Source: Palsa-870 sp039935415
Lineage (GTDB): Bacteria; Chloroflexota; Dormibacteria; Dormibacterales; Dormibacteraceae
DNA length: 8,636 nucleotides
Reading direction: 5' to 3'
Assembly (NCBI GenBank): GCA_039935415.1
Contig: JBDTKH010000060.1
Span: 1 to 8,636, forward strand
The notes under the pieces were generated by a model. That model was not told the origin of the DNA and did not search any database. It was given only the letters and a program-made list of their open reading frames with translations. The position numbers and the translations under genes were made by a program. Positions 1 through 6,550 of the stretch are shown piece by piece (within the stretch, counting starts at the first letter, position 1; the number at the start of each line of letters is the position of its first letter).

Positions 1-795
1 GTGCAGCCCCGGGACACCGGCTTCCAGCAGCTCCGCGCACTGCGCGATGCAGTGCTTGACGCCTGCGACACGAACTGCTTCGTCATCCGGCGCCGCGTCG
101 ATCGCGGACTGGAGCACGGCCGGCACGGTCGCGCCTGACATGGAGGCCATGACCGCCAGCGAGCGGCGGCTTGGCACCGGCATCAGGCCCGGGACGATGG
201 GCACCTTGATGCCGGCGGCCCGCGCGCGCTTGACCAAATCGAAGTAGAAGCGATTGTCGAAGAAGAGCTGCGTGATCAGGAAGTCCGCTCCCATCTCCAC
301 CTTCAGCTTCATGTAGCGGAACTCGTGCTCGAGGTCGGGGCTTTCCGGGTGCTTTTCCGCGCTGCAGGCCGCGCCGATGCCGAATCGATAGCCACTCGTG
401 CGGATGAGTGACACAAGATCGCTGCCGTGCCGGAGCTGCGGATCTGCGGGCATGAACGGACGGCCTGGGTCCTGCGAGTCACCACGTAACGCGAGCACGT
501 TGGCGACGCCTTCCCGCTCCATCCAGTTGAGGATCTGGCGCGTCTGGTCGGGAGGGTTTGCGCACGTGAGATGGGCCATCGCCTCGACCTGGTAATGGCG
601 CTTGATCCTCGTCACCAGCTCCAGCGTCCTGTCGCCGGTGCGCAGGCGGTAGGTCACCGAGACCCAATCCGGCGCATGGCCGGCCAAAGCTGCGATCGTG
701 CGCTCCAGCACTTCGACCTCGCCCCCATCGCGCGGCGCCATGAACTCGAACGAGACGCTCGGCCGCGGGCGGGCGAGCATGTCCGCGATACGCAT
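1..795 (-). CDS. metF: 5,10-methylenetetrahydrofolate reductase, 3' end cut by window edge
   Basis: Reduces 5,10-methylene-THF to 5-methyl-THF with FAD in the cytoplasm, feeding methionine synthesis. I translated 265 residues without a stop; the C-terminus lies beyond the left edge. Visible family motifs are SFEF with Glu17 (the catalytic Glu28 of E. coli MetF), VSVTY 45-49, HLTC 75-78, LALRGD 101-106 (Asp106 matches E. coli Asp120), EKHPE 147-151, QLFFD 176-180 and PGLMPV 202-207, in the usual order of the (beta/alpha)8 barrel. The ATG at 795 is chosen because an in-frame TAA lies five codons upstream. No Shine-Dalgarno is visible. A TAATCT box nine bases before the ATG suggests a very short leader or leaderless mRNA. 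Oddity: the glycine-rich loop normally after VSVTY (GAGGST-type) reads RLRT and is about two residues shorter. The gene follows selB after 142 bp on the same strand. Family is certain; activity with the changed loop is not. Confidence 0.93.
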   Translation of the reverse strand, partial: MRIADMLARPRPSVSFEFMAPRDGGEVEVLERTIAALAGHAPDWVSVTYRLRTGDRTLELVTRIKRHYQVEAMAHLTCANPPDQTRQILNWMEREGVANVLALRGDSQDPGRPFMPADPQLRHGSDLVSLIRTSGYRFGIGAACSAEKHPESPDLEHEFRYMKLKVEMGADFLITQLFFDNRFYFDLVKRARAAGIKVPIVPGLMPVPSRRSLAVMASMSGATVPAVLQSAIDAAPDDEAVRVAGVKHCIAQCAELLEAGVPGLH

Positions 796-804
796 CTGGC
801 CCGA

Positions 805-810
805 AGATTA
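805..810 (-). promoter_or_regulatory. putative -10 box of metF
   Basis: On the minus strand this reads TAATCT, fitting the TANNNT pattern of a -10 element, nine bases before the metF ATG. Transcription starting about seven bases downstream would give an almost leaderless mRNA, which fits the missing Shine-Dalgarno. No good -35 hexamer is seen at 16-18 bp, so this is tentative. Confidence 0.3.
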
Positions 811-823
811 CCAACCCGGCGCC

Positions 824-897
824 CCGCCTTTGGCGGCCTGCAAATCCCGTCAGGCCCCATGGGGCCCTTCGGGCCACCTTCCCCATAGATGGGGAAG
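824..897 (-). other. cluster of four short hairpins between selB and metF
   Basis: Four palindromes lie within 74 bases. In minus-strand order they are CTTCCCC-ATCTAT-GGGGAAG (878-897), GGCCC-GAA-GGGCC (863-875), GGCCCCATGGGGCC (853-866, overlapping the previous one so the two compete) and CCGCC-AAA-GGCGG (824-836). The first begins 41 bases after the selB stop and could end selB transcription, but none is followed by a T-run as an intrinsic terminator requires. The cluster could also be a structured metF leader if transcription enters from selB. No THF, SAM or SAH riboswitch consensus was recognised. Confidence 0.45.
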
Positions 898-937
898 TGA
901 CCCATTGATGCAGTCTTACCAGTGGTTTCTCTAGCGT

Positions 938-2773
938 CTAGCGCAGGATTCTTGCGTCTCCGATTCGGCGCGTTATGCGTTGCGCGTCGAGGTGTTCGAG
1001 CAGGGCCAGGACTGGTCGGCGGCTCGCACCCATGCGGTCGCGAAGCTGCGCCACTGTGACCGAGCCCGTGCTCGCGATCACCTCGTTGACCACCTCCAGG
1101 GCCGCGTCATACGCCGCTTTCGTGAAGGCGACTTCGTCGCTCACGCGCACGATGCTGCCGCCGGCGGCAAGTGCTCGGACCATCTCCTGGCTCGCGCCGC
1201 TCGTCTGCATGGCCTCGGCGAGCGACGGCGGCGCGAAGGGTTCGCGGCCGAGTAGCTCGATGAACGCGGCAGCCGCTCCGCCCGTTGCGTGCAGCTCGAC
1301 TCGATGCCCCGGTAGGGCGACTGAGCCATCCCGCTCTTCCAGGCGACCGTCCTCGACCAGGCCTCGGACGACCGCCGGAAAAGACGCCGGTGCAACGCCC
1401 AGCCGGCTTCGCAGCTCCTCGCGAGCCATGCCCGGCCGCAGCGGGTGGACGCCGTGGTATTTCTCGAGCTCGCGCGCAGCCCGCGTCGCGATCGCGGTCC
1501 AGGCGCCGGAGTCGTAAAGCCAATCACCGATGCGCTTTGCCTGCAGGCCGGCGACGTCCGCCTCAGGCACCATGGTCGCTTTCAGCAGCGCGGTCACGGT
1601 GACCCCGCGCGGGTACTTGCGCAGCTCCTCCTGCAGCACGTCGCCGGCAGCGCGGCGCTCGAGCGATTCGCGAACCACGGTGTCGTGGCGCGAATGCCGC
1701 GGCGGCGTCACGTCGACGAAGCGCCCACCTGCGATCGTCGCCGCCGGGCTCGGCACGCGAAGGATGAACCGATCCTGCGGCGCGACGGCCACCGGTCGCT
1801 CGAGGTAGAGCTGCACCCAACCCTGCGAGCCGGGGTCGACCTGCTCGCCCACGAGCATGATGACCCGGCACCCCACCTCGGCCGTCCCCGTGTGAAGGAG
1901 GAGCTCGGCGCCGTGGCGCAGGGGTTGCGATGCAGAGGCCAGCACGCGGACCAGCGCGTCGACCCTGCGCGCCGGTTCCAGCGTGCCGGGACGGGCCAGC
2001 ACGTCTCCGCGGGTGAGCTCGTCCTTCTCCACCGCGATCAGGTTGGCGGCAACCCTGGTCCCGGGAGAAGCGGAGTCGACCTTGCGGTTGTGCTGCTGCA
2101 GCCCGCGGACCCGAACCGCGCGGCCCTTGGTAACGACCTCGAGCTCGTCACCGACGGCCAGGGAGCCGTCGACCAGCGTCCCCGTGACCACGGTGCCGAA
2201 GCCGCTCATCGTGAAGACGCGGTCGATGGGCAGTCGCGGGCGCCCGACGTCGGGCCGCGGCTCCGCCGCGTCGAGAAGCGTGTCGAGGGCGCTGACGAGA
2301 TCGGCCTTGCCGGCGCCGGTCACCGCAGAGAACGGGATCATCGCCGCCCCCTCGAGCGATGTCCCATCGAGCGCCTTCACCACCTCGGCCCTCACGAGGT
2401 CCAGCCACTCAGCGTCGACGAGGTCGACCTTGGACAGCACGACGAGCCCGCGCTGAACGTCGAGCAGGTCGATGATCTCGAGATGCTCGCGCGTCTGGGG
2501 CATCACACCCTCGTCCGCCGCGATGACCAGCAGCACCGCATCCAGCCCGTGAGTGCCCGCGAGCATGTTGCGGATGAACCGCGCATGGCCCGGCACGTCG
2601 ACAATCCCCACTTCGCGTCCGCTCGGCAGGACCAGGTGTGCGAAGCCGAGGTCGATCGTCATGCCGCGCCGCTTCTCTTCCGCCAGCCGGTCCGGGTCGA
2701 TGCCGGTCAGGGACGTGATCAACGTCGACTTGCCGTGGTCGATGTGCCCCGCCGTCCCGATGACGAAGCTCAC
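938..2773 (-). CDS. selB: selenocysteine-specific elongation factor SelB
   Basis: GTPase that carries selenocysteyl-tRNA(Sec) to UGA codons marked by a SECIS hairpin. It has 611 residues, normal for the family (E. coli 614). GTPase motifs: G1 GHIDHGKS 9-16, G2 Thr39 in RRGMTIDLGFA, G3 DVPGH 59-63, G4 SKVD 114-117 (N/T replaced by S), G5 SAV 149-151. Beta-barrel domains 2 and 3 follow (about 175-370, including DRVFTMSGFGTVVTGTL), then the C-terminal winged helices (about 380-611) that bind SECIS RNA, ending in the typical RRIGDARILR. The GTG at 2773 is preferred because family proteins begin a few residues before IGTAGHIDHGK. An upstream in-frame start at 2863 would add 30 residues encoded by repeat copy A, with no family counterpart. 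No Shine-Dalgarno is obvious. The gene starts 6 bp after copy A, which separates it from selA; the two would normally work as an operon. Confidence 0.96.
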   Translation of the reverse strand: MSFVIGTAGHIDHGKSTLITSLTGIDPDRLAEEKRRGMTIDLGFAHLVLPSGREVGIVDVPGHARFIRNMLAGTHGLDAVLLVIAADEGVMPQTREHLEIIDLLDVQRGLVVLSKVDLVDAEWLDLVRAEVVKALDGTSLEGAAMIPFSAVTGAGKADLVSALDTLLDAAEPRPDVGRPRLPIDRVFTMSGFGTVVTGTLVDGSLAVGDELEVVTKGRAVRVRGLQQHNRKVDSASPGTRVAANLIAVEKDELTRGDVLARPGTLEPARRVDALVRVLASASQPLRHGAELLLHTGTAEVGCRVIMLVGEQVDPGSQGWVQLYLERPVAVAPQDRFILRVPSPAATIAGGRFVDVTPPRHSRHDTVVRESLERRAAGDVLQEELRKYPRGVTVTALLKATMVPEADVAGLQAKRIGDWLYDSGAWTAIATRAARELEKYHGVHPLRPGMAREELRSRLGVAPASFPAVVRGLVEDGRLEERDGSVALPGHRVELHATGGAAAAFIELLGREPFAPPSLAEAMQTSGASQEMVRALAAGGSIVRVSDEVAFTKAAYDAALEVVNEVIASTGSVTVAQLRDRMGASRRPVLALLEHLDAQRITRRIGDARILR

Positions 2774-2779
2774 CGCGCG

Positions 2780-2975
2780 TAGTGGCCCGAAACCGAGGTC
2801 CGACACATATTCGCGACATCGGCGGCCGGAGCCAAGGAAAGGGTGGCGCAAGAAGGAGCGCATCCAACGGATGCGTGACGACGCAGCGCCGGGCCACTTG
2901 ACGCAGGCTTCAGCGCCGAAGGCGCCCGGCCGCCTAGGTCGCGAAGATGCGAGGAACTGCGGTTTCGGGACACTA
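2780..2975. mobile_element. 196-bp MITE-like repeat element, copy A, between selA and selB
   Basis: The plus-strand left end TAGTGGCCCGAAACCGAGG (2780-2798) and the reverse complement of the right end TAGTGTCCCGAAACCGCAG (2957-2975) match at 16 of 19 positions. Weaker inverted similarity continues inward for about 55 bases on each side (TTCGCGAC and GGCGGCCGG on both arms). A central hairpin, GCGCATCC-AAC-GGATGCGT, lies at 2858-2876 and a GCGCC-GAA-GGCGC hairpin further right. It shares a 27-bp identical block (2823-2849) and a 29-bp identical block (2898-2926) with copy B, in the same orientation. No transposase is encoded. Both ends begin with TA, as expected for insertion into a TA dinucleotide, but this cannot be proved from one locus. 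The right end contains the selA TAG stop (2973-2975), and the left end stops 6 bp before the selB GTG. It could instead be a structured leader RNA of selB. Confidence 0.8.
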
Positions 2976-4334
2976 CAGGCTCCTGTAGGCGACCTCCACG
3001 GCGTCGATGAGCGTCTCGTCCTCGCCCCTGAGGACGGTGCGCGGGTCGATGCAGCACGCGTCCTTTTCTATGCGGGCGATCACCGGCGGCTCGCCATGGC
3101 GCAGGGCGGCGGCCAGGCGCGAGGCCGGGCCCGAGAGCGCGATGAGCACTGTGGGCAGTGCGTGCCCGGGAAGCGATCCGCCGCCAACCGCCGACTCGCC
3201 CGCCACAAGACTCGTCTTCACTCCCCGCTCTTCGAGCTTCACCGACCACATGGCGGCGCGGCGGCGCACATCTTCGACCGGGCTGCGAAGCATGCGCTCG
3301 ACAGGAATCTCGTCCAGCCTGCCCGTCAGCCTCTGTCGGAGCGTCGCCTCGAGGGCCGCGAGGGTCAGCTTGTCGATGCGCACGGCCCGCGCGAGCGGGT
3401 GGCGGGCCATCTTGCGAACTGCCTGGGCGCCTGCCTCACCCCGACCCAGGATGACGCCTGCTTGCGGCCCGCCCAGCAGCTTGTCCCCCGAGAAGGTGAC
3501 CACGTCGGCGTGCTCCAGCGACTCGCCCACCGTCGGCTCCTCGGCGATCGGTTCGGCCGCGCCGCTGCCGAGGTCGTCGAGCAGCAACAGCTCGTGGCGG
3601 TGTGCGATCTCCGCCATCTGAGCCAGCGTCGCCGACTCGGTGAAGCCGTCGACGCGAAAGTTCGACGTGTGCACCCGGAGCAAGGCAGCGGTCCGAGGGG
3701 TGACAGCCTCCGCGTAGTCGCCGGCCCGCGTCCGGTTCGTCGTGCCGACCTCCACCATGCGCGCGCCCGAGAGCCGCATCACGTCCGGCATGCGGAATGA
3801 TCCGCCGATCTCGACCTGCTGGCCGCGCGAGACGATGACCTCTTTGCCTCTGCAGAGCGCGGTCAGAGCGAGGAGGATCGCCGCCGCGTTGTTGTTGACG
3901 ACCAGGGCGGCCTCGCACGCGAAGAGCTGCGCGAGCAGGCCCGACAGCAGTGCTGCGCGTTCACCGCGACGGCCGGATTCGAGGTCCAGCTCGAGGTTGC
4001 TGTATCCGGCGGCGATCGCCAGTGCGTCGAGCGCCGCGCGAGAGAGGGGCGCGCGACCGAGGTTGGTGTGAAGGATCACGCCGCTGGCATTGATCACCCG
4101 GCGCAGCTTTGGGGCGACCATGGCGCGCAGACCGGCCGCGACGCGCAGCGCCCTCTCGGCGTCGTCCACGTCCGCACCTTTCCGTTCCGCCGACACCTGG
4201 TCGCGAAGCGCCTCCACCACGCGCGCGTGCCCAAACTCCTCGACGAGCGGCGCGTAGGCGGCCTCGTTGACCAGCACGCCTATGGCGGGCAGGGATGAAG
4301 CCCGATGAACCCTGGAATCGCGTATCCGGTGCAT
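2973..4334 (-). CDS. selA: L-seryl-tRNA(Sec) selenium transferase SelA
   Basis: PLP enzyme converting seryl-tRNA(Sec) to selenocysteyl-tRNA(Sec) with selenophosphate. With the start at 4334 it has 453 residues (E. coli 463). Features: N-terminal helical tRNA-binding region opening with SLPAIGVLV 14-22, INASGVILHTNLGRAPLS 81-98, NNNAAAILLAL 147-157, SRGQQVEIGGSFRMPDVM 169-186, VGTTNRT 196-202, HTSNF 222-226, DDLGSGA 253-259, and the PLP lysine Lys285 in FSGDKLLGGPQAG. The ATG at 4334 lies just upstream of the conserved N-terminus and overlaps the M50 protease gene by 55 nt, so expression is probably coupled to it. The frame stays open upstream, but that region is antiparallel-frame protease code and does not look like SelA. 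The TAG stop is the outermost TAG of repeat copy A, so the extreme C-terminus (YRSL) may have been set by that element. Confidence 0.95.
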   Translation of the reverse strand: MHRIRDSRVHRASSLPAIGVLVNEAAYAPLVEEFGHARVVEALRDQVSAERKGADVDDAERALRVAAGLRAMVAPKLRRVINASGVILHTNLGRAPLSRAALDALAIAAGYSNLELDLESGRRGERAALLSGLLAQLFACEAALVVNNNAAAILLALTALCRGKEVIVSRGQQVEIGGSFRMPDVMRLSGARMVEVGTTNRTRAGDYAEAVTPRTAALLRVHTSNFRVDGFTESATLAQMAEIAHRHELLLLDDLGSGAAEPIAEEPTVGESLEHADVVTFSGDKLLGGPQAGVILGRGEAGAQAVRKMARHPLARAVRIDKLTLAALEATLRQRLTGRLDEIPVERMLRSPVEDVRRRAAMWSVKLEERGVKTSLVAGESAVGGGSLPGHALPTVLIALSGPASRLAAALRHGEPPVIARIEKDACCIDPRTVLRGEDETLIDAVEVAYRSL

Positions 4335-4990
4335 CCGCCTAATGAGATTAGGCTCGCCGGCCAGAAGAAGGGCGTCATGACAAGTGACAGGAGGCTTCCG
4401 CCCTGGAAAAGCTGGAACAGGAAGAGCACCACGATGCAGCCGATCCAGATCTGCTGCCTGCGAGAGTTCACCTGGAAGAAGAACCTCGGGTTGCGGTTCC
4501 GGAAGATCCACTCGATCACGCCCCACCCGTCGAGGCCGGGGATCGGCAGCAGCTGGAAGGCGAAGATCGACAGGTTGAGGAACACGATGACGTAGAGCGC
4601 CGCTCCGATCAGGCCTGGTGAGAGCGTGAGCGAGGAGACCATACCCAATCCGGTCAGGAGCCGCCACAGCAGCCCCAGCAGGATCGCCACGACTAGGTTT
4701 GCCAAGGGCCCGCCGAGCTCGTGGATGACGTGCTGGCCGACGGTGCTGATCCGGTTCGGCTGCACGGGCACCCGTCTGCCCCACCCGACCAGCGCCACGA
4801 ACACGGCGATCACGCCGAGCGGGTCCAGGAATCGGCGAGAGTTGAGCGAGAAGTAGCCGAAGTAGCGCACCGAGCGGTCGCCGAGAACGTACGCGGCGGC
4901 GGCGTGGCCCATCTCGTGCACAGGGATCGCGATGAGAAGGGCGGGCACCAGCAGCAACACCGCGAGGAGAAAGGCTACGAACTGGCTCAT
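4280..4990 (-). CDS. M50-family (site-2 protease-like) membrane metalloprotease
   Basis: Predicted multi-pass membrane zinc protease of 236 residues. The zinc motif HEMGH is at 25-29 within the first hydrophobic segment (about 3-24 and onward). A second signature, NLSIFAFQLLPIPGLDGWG (139-157), contains the LDG aspartate Asp154, the expected third zinc ligand. Further hydrophobic stretches are at about 58-70, 97-115, 126-150, 182-200 and 203-220. It is compact and has no PDZ or CBS domain, resembling the short Rv-type/SpoIVFB-like M50 proteins rather than RseP. The ATG at 4990 puts the first membrane helix right at the N-terminus; an in-frame start at 5032 would add 14 residues encoded by a leader repeat. 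A GGGGG run about 8-12 bases upstream may serve as the ribosome binding site. Its substrate is unknown. It lies between orf87 and selA on the same strand. Confidence 0.87.
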   Translation of the reverse strand: MSQFVAFLLAVLLLVPALLIAIPVHEMGHAAAAYVLGDRSVRYFGYFSLNSRRFLDPLGVIAVFVALVGWGRRVPVQPNRISTVGQHVIHELGGPLANLVVAILLGLLWRLLTGLGMVSSLTLSPGLIGAALYVIVFLNLSIFAFQLLPIPGLDGWGVIEWIFRNRNPRFFFQVNSRRQQIWIGCIVVLFLFQLFQGGSLLSLVMTPFFWPASLISLGGCTGYAIPGFIGLHPCPP

Positions 4991-4994
4991 ACCA

Positions 4995-5077
4995 GGGGCC
5001 CCCGCGAAGTCACGGCGCACCCTCTGCCACAAGGGGTCCCCGCGAAGTCACGGCGAAGCCTCGGACTTCGCGGGGCC
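4995..5077 (-). promoter_or_regulatory. leader with two direct repeats and one shared inverted arm before the M50 gene
   Basis: Two 23-bp direct repeats (4995-5017 and 5033-5055) differ at one base. A single inverted copy of their core lies at 5064-5077. The inverted arm (GACTTCGCGGGG on the plus strand, 5064-5075) pairs perfectly over 12 bp with the nearer repeat (5038-5049), leaving a 14-nt loop. It could pair instead with the farther repeat, whose end lies 4 bases before the M50 ATG. In the minus-strand transcript these structures are mutually exclusive, and the second would cover the M50 ribosome binding region. The hairpin could also be a processing or termination site after orf87, although no T-run follows. 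Confidence 0.5.
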
Positions 5078-5091
5078 TCGTCGTGGGGTCT

Positions 5092-5355
5092 TCAATCGAT
5101 GGGGATCTTGCCGGCCCGCTTGGGCGTCCGGCGTCGCCCCGGCGTCGCGTTTCGCGGTGCGCTTCGCGAGCGCGAGGTCGCGCCCGACCCGGTGACCCTG
5201 TGCTCGTACATGAGCATCAGCGCGGTGATCAGCTCCCGCTGGGCGTTGAGCAGGTGCACTTGCGCCGCAGGCGGAACCATGTCGGACAGCAGGTGGCTGA
5301 CCCTGGACGCCAGCTCGTTGGCCAGCTCGATGACGCGCTCGCCGTCTCGGGTCAT
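5092..5355 (-). CDS. small helical protein of 87 residues coupled to the Get3-like gene
   Basis: I do not recognise the family by name. Residues 1-52 have amphipathic helix character (ERVIELANELASRVSHLL, then VPPAAQVHLLNAQRELITAL), with no membrane segment or signal peptide. Residues 53-87 are a basic, low-complexity tail rich in Arg, Lys, Ser and Pro. The ATG overlaps the TGA of the upstream ATPase gene in an ATGA, a strong sign of translational coupling and of a joint role. Possible roles, all inference, are a regulator or adaptor of the ATPase or a nucleic-acid binder through its basic tail. It ends 101 bp before the M50 protease start, with a hairpin in between. It is likely real because of the coupling, the codon pattern and the absence of a better frame. 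Confidence 0.72.
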   Translation of the reverse strand: MTRDGERVIELANELASRVSHLLSDMVPPAAQVHLLNAQRELITALMLMYEHRVTGSGATSRSRSAPRNATPGRRRTPKRAGKIPID

Positions 5356-6548
5356 GCCTTCTTCGCCTCCGCCGGTTTCTGCTCTCGGCGCGTGAAGCGC
5401 ACCTTCAGCTCGCCGTTCTGAATGCTCGCGCCGGCCGAATCGCGCTGGGCGAGGACCCTGGGCAATGAGATCTCACGGCGGTAGTTTCCGATCGTCACGT
5501 ACAGCTCGCCATTGCGGCGGCTGAGGTCCACGGTCGAGCGGTCTGCGAATGGGACTTTGAGAGTGAGCACGTAGTCGGTCCCGTCCTTGTCTATGCGCTG
5601 CGGGTTCGTGGTGGTGAAATGTTGGGTGGGATCGTGCTCGCCGTACGTCTCCTTCGCCATGCGCAGCAGCATCTTCTCGCCGACCACCTCTCGGTCGAAC
5701 AATGGCACGTTGAAGATCGGTATGCCGGCGAACGACTGCTGGACCTCGGCCTCATAGCGCTTGTGGATGCGCTGCCATTTCTGGAACAGCTCGTCGTGCA
5801 GCTCGCCGGGGAGAGTGCGGTTCACGATCACCGCGTCGGTGATGTATCCGAACAGGCTGAGGTACGTGTACGCGCGCTTCGCTTCCTTGACCACCATCTT
5901 CTCGAGGTTGAGCACGATCCGCACAGTGGTCATGGCAGGATCGGTGAGCAGCTTGCGCATGCCGCCCAGGTCCAGCAGCAGGTCTTTCAGGGACGCGAAG
6001 ATCTCATCGGACGGGAGTGGGATCCCCATCATCGGCTGAAGTACCGGCCGGACGACACGCATGGCGCGCCGCTCCCATGGATAGATCTTGTCGAGCCACC
6101 ATTTGGCGGCGTCGGGAAAGGTCAGCAGCTGCAGGGTCTCGCCGGTCGGCGCGCAATCGACGATCAGCACGTCGTGCTCGGCGCGCTGGGCGTAGTGCTT
6201 GATCCACATCAACGACGCGACCTCATCCATGCCGGGCGGGTTCGCGACCTCGTCCGCGATGACCTCGTCGAGGCCCTGCGTCGCGAACACCTCGACCACG
6301 TAGTCGTGCAGCTTCACCCAGTGGCGCTGCATCTCGTGGAGCGAGGACACCTCGTGCGCCCACAGGTTGTCGGAGATCGGCGTGAGGTCTGGTCCGAGCT
6401 CGACGTCGAACGAGTCGCCGAGCGAATGAGCGGGGTCGGTGCTCATCACCACGGTTCGATAGCCGGATCTGGCGCACTGCATGGCGGTCGCCGCCGCGAC
6501 CGAGGTCTTGCCGACGCCGCCCTTACCCGTGAAGAGGATGACCCTCAC
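5352..6548 (-). CDS. Get3/ArsA-type ATPase with C-terminal HSP20-like domain
   Basis: 398-residue P-loop ATPase of the SIMIBI class. It has the deviant Walker A GKGGVGKT 8-15, switch I DPAHSLGDSFD 38-48, switch II DCAPTGETLQ 131-140 and the nucleotide-binding NRTLPGE 243-249. Residues about 325-387 (YVLTLKVPFADRSTVDLSRR to LKVRF) fit the beta-sandwich alpha-crystallin domain found at the end of some bacterial ArsA-like and plant/cyanobacterial Get3d proteins. There is one ATPase domain, no second half as in arsenite-pump ArsA, and no CxxC zinc motif of eukaryotic Get3. No arsenite genes (arsB, arsD, arsR) are nearby. A role in handling hydrophobic client proteins is therefore more likely than arsenite efflux; this is inference. 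The start is GTG at 6548, 2 bp from the end of repeat copy B, and no clear Shine-Dalgarno is seen. The stop overlaps the orf87 start. Confidence 0.92.
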   Translation of the reverse strand: MRVILFTGKGGVGKTSVAAATAMQCARSGYRTVVMSTDPAHSLGDSFDVELGPDLTPISDNLWAHEVSSLHEMQRHWVKLHDYVVEVFATQGLDEVIADEVANPPGMDEVASLMWIKHYAQRAEHDVLIVDCAPTGETLQLLTFPDAAKWWLDKIYPWERRAMRVVRPVLQPMMGIPLPSDEIFASLKDLLLDLGGMRKLLTDPAMTTVRIVLNLEKMVVKEAKRAYTYLSLFGYITDAVIVNRTLPGELHDELFQKWQRIHKRYEAEVQQSFAGIPIFNVPLFDREVVGEKMLLRMAKETYGEHDPTQHFTTTNPQRIDKDGTDYVLTLKVPFADRSTVDLSRRNGELYVTIGNYRREISLPRVLAQRDSAGASIQNGELKVRFTRREQKPAEAKKA

Positions 6549-6550
6549 TA

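Noticed and set aside
1445..2782. A long plus-strand open frame opposite selB.
   Set aside because: It is the antisense shadow of a GC-rich gene; its product is Arg/His/Asp-rich without family motifs, while the minus strand encodes a full SelB.
2774..2863. N-terminal extension of SelB by 30 residues from an upstream in-frame start.
   Set aside because: The extension is encoded by repeat copy A, a similar peptide appears in copy B next to another gene, and SelB proteins start just before the G1 loop.
2780..2975. A small protein encoded by the repeat elements (both copies give similar peptides containing SALKPAS on the minus strand).
   Set aside because: The frame breaks between the copies because of the 2-nt length change, while the hairpin is kept, so structure rather than coding is conserved.
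4989..5094. UGA readthrough of orf87 as selenocysteine: a hairpin follows the TGA by 16 nt and the extended frame would end in a TGA overlapping the M50 ATG.
   Set aside because: The loop is 14 nt, unlike a compact bacterial SECIS, the protein shows no redox motif, and the added sequence is repeat-derived and low-complexity.
5352..6548. Arsenite-pump ATPase ArsA.
   Set aside because: There is only one ATPase half, a C-terminal HSP20-like domain is present, and no arsenic genes are nearby.
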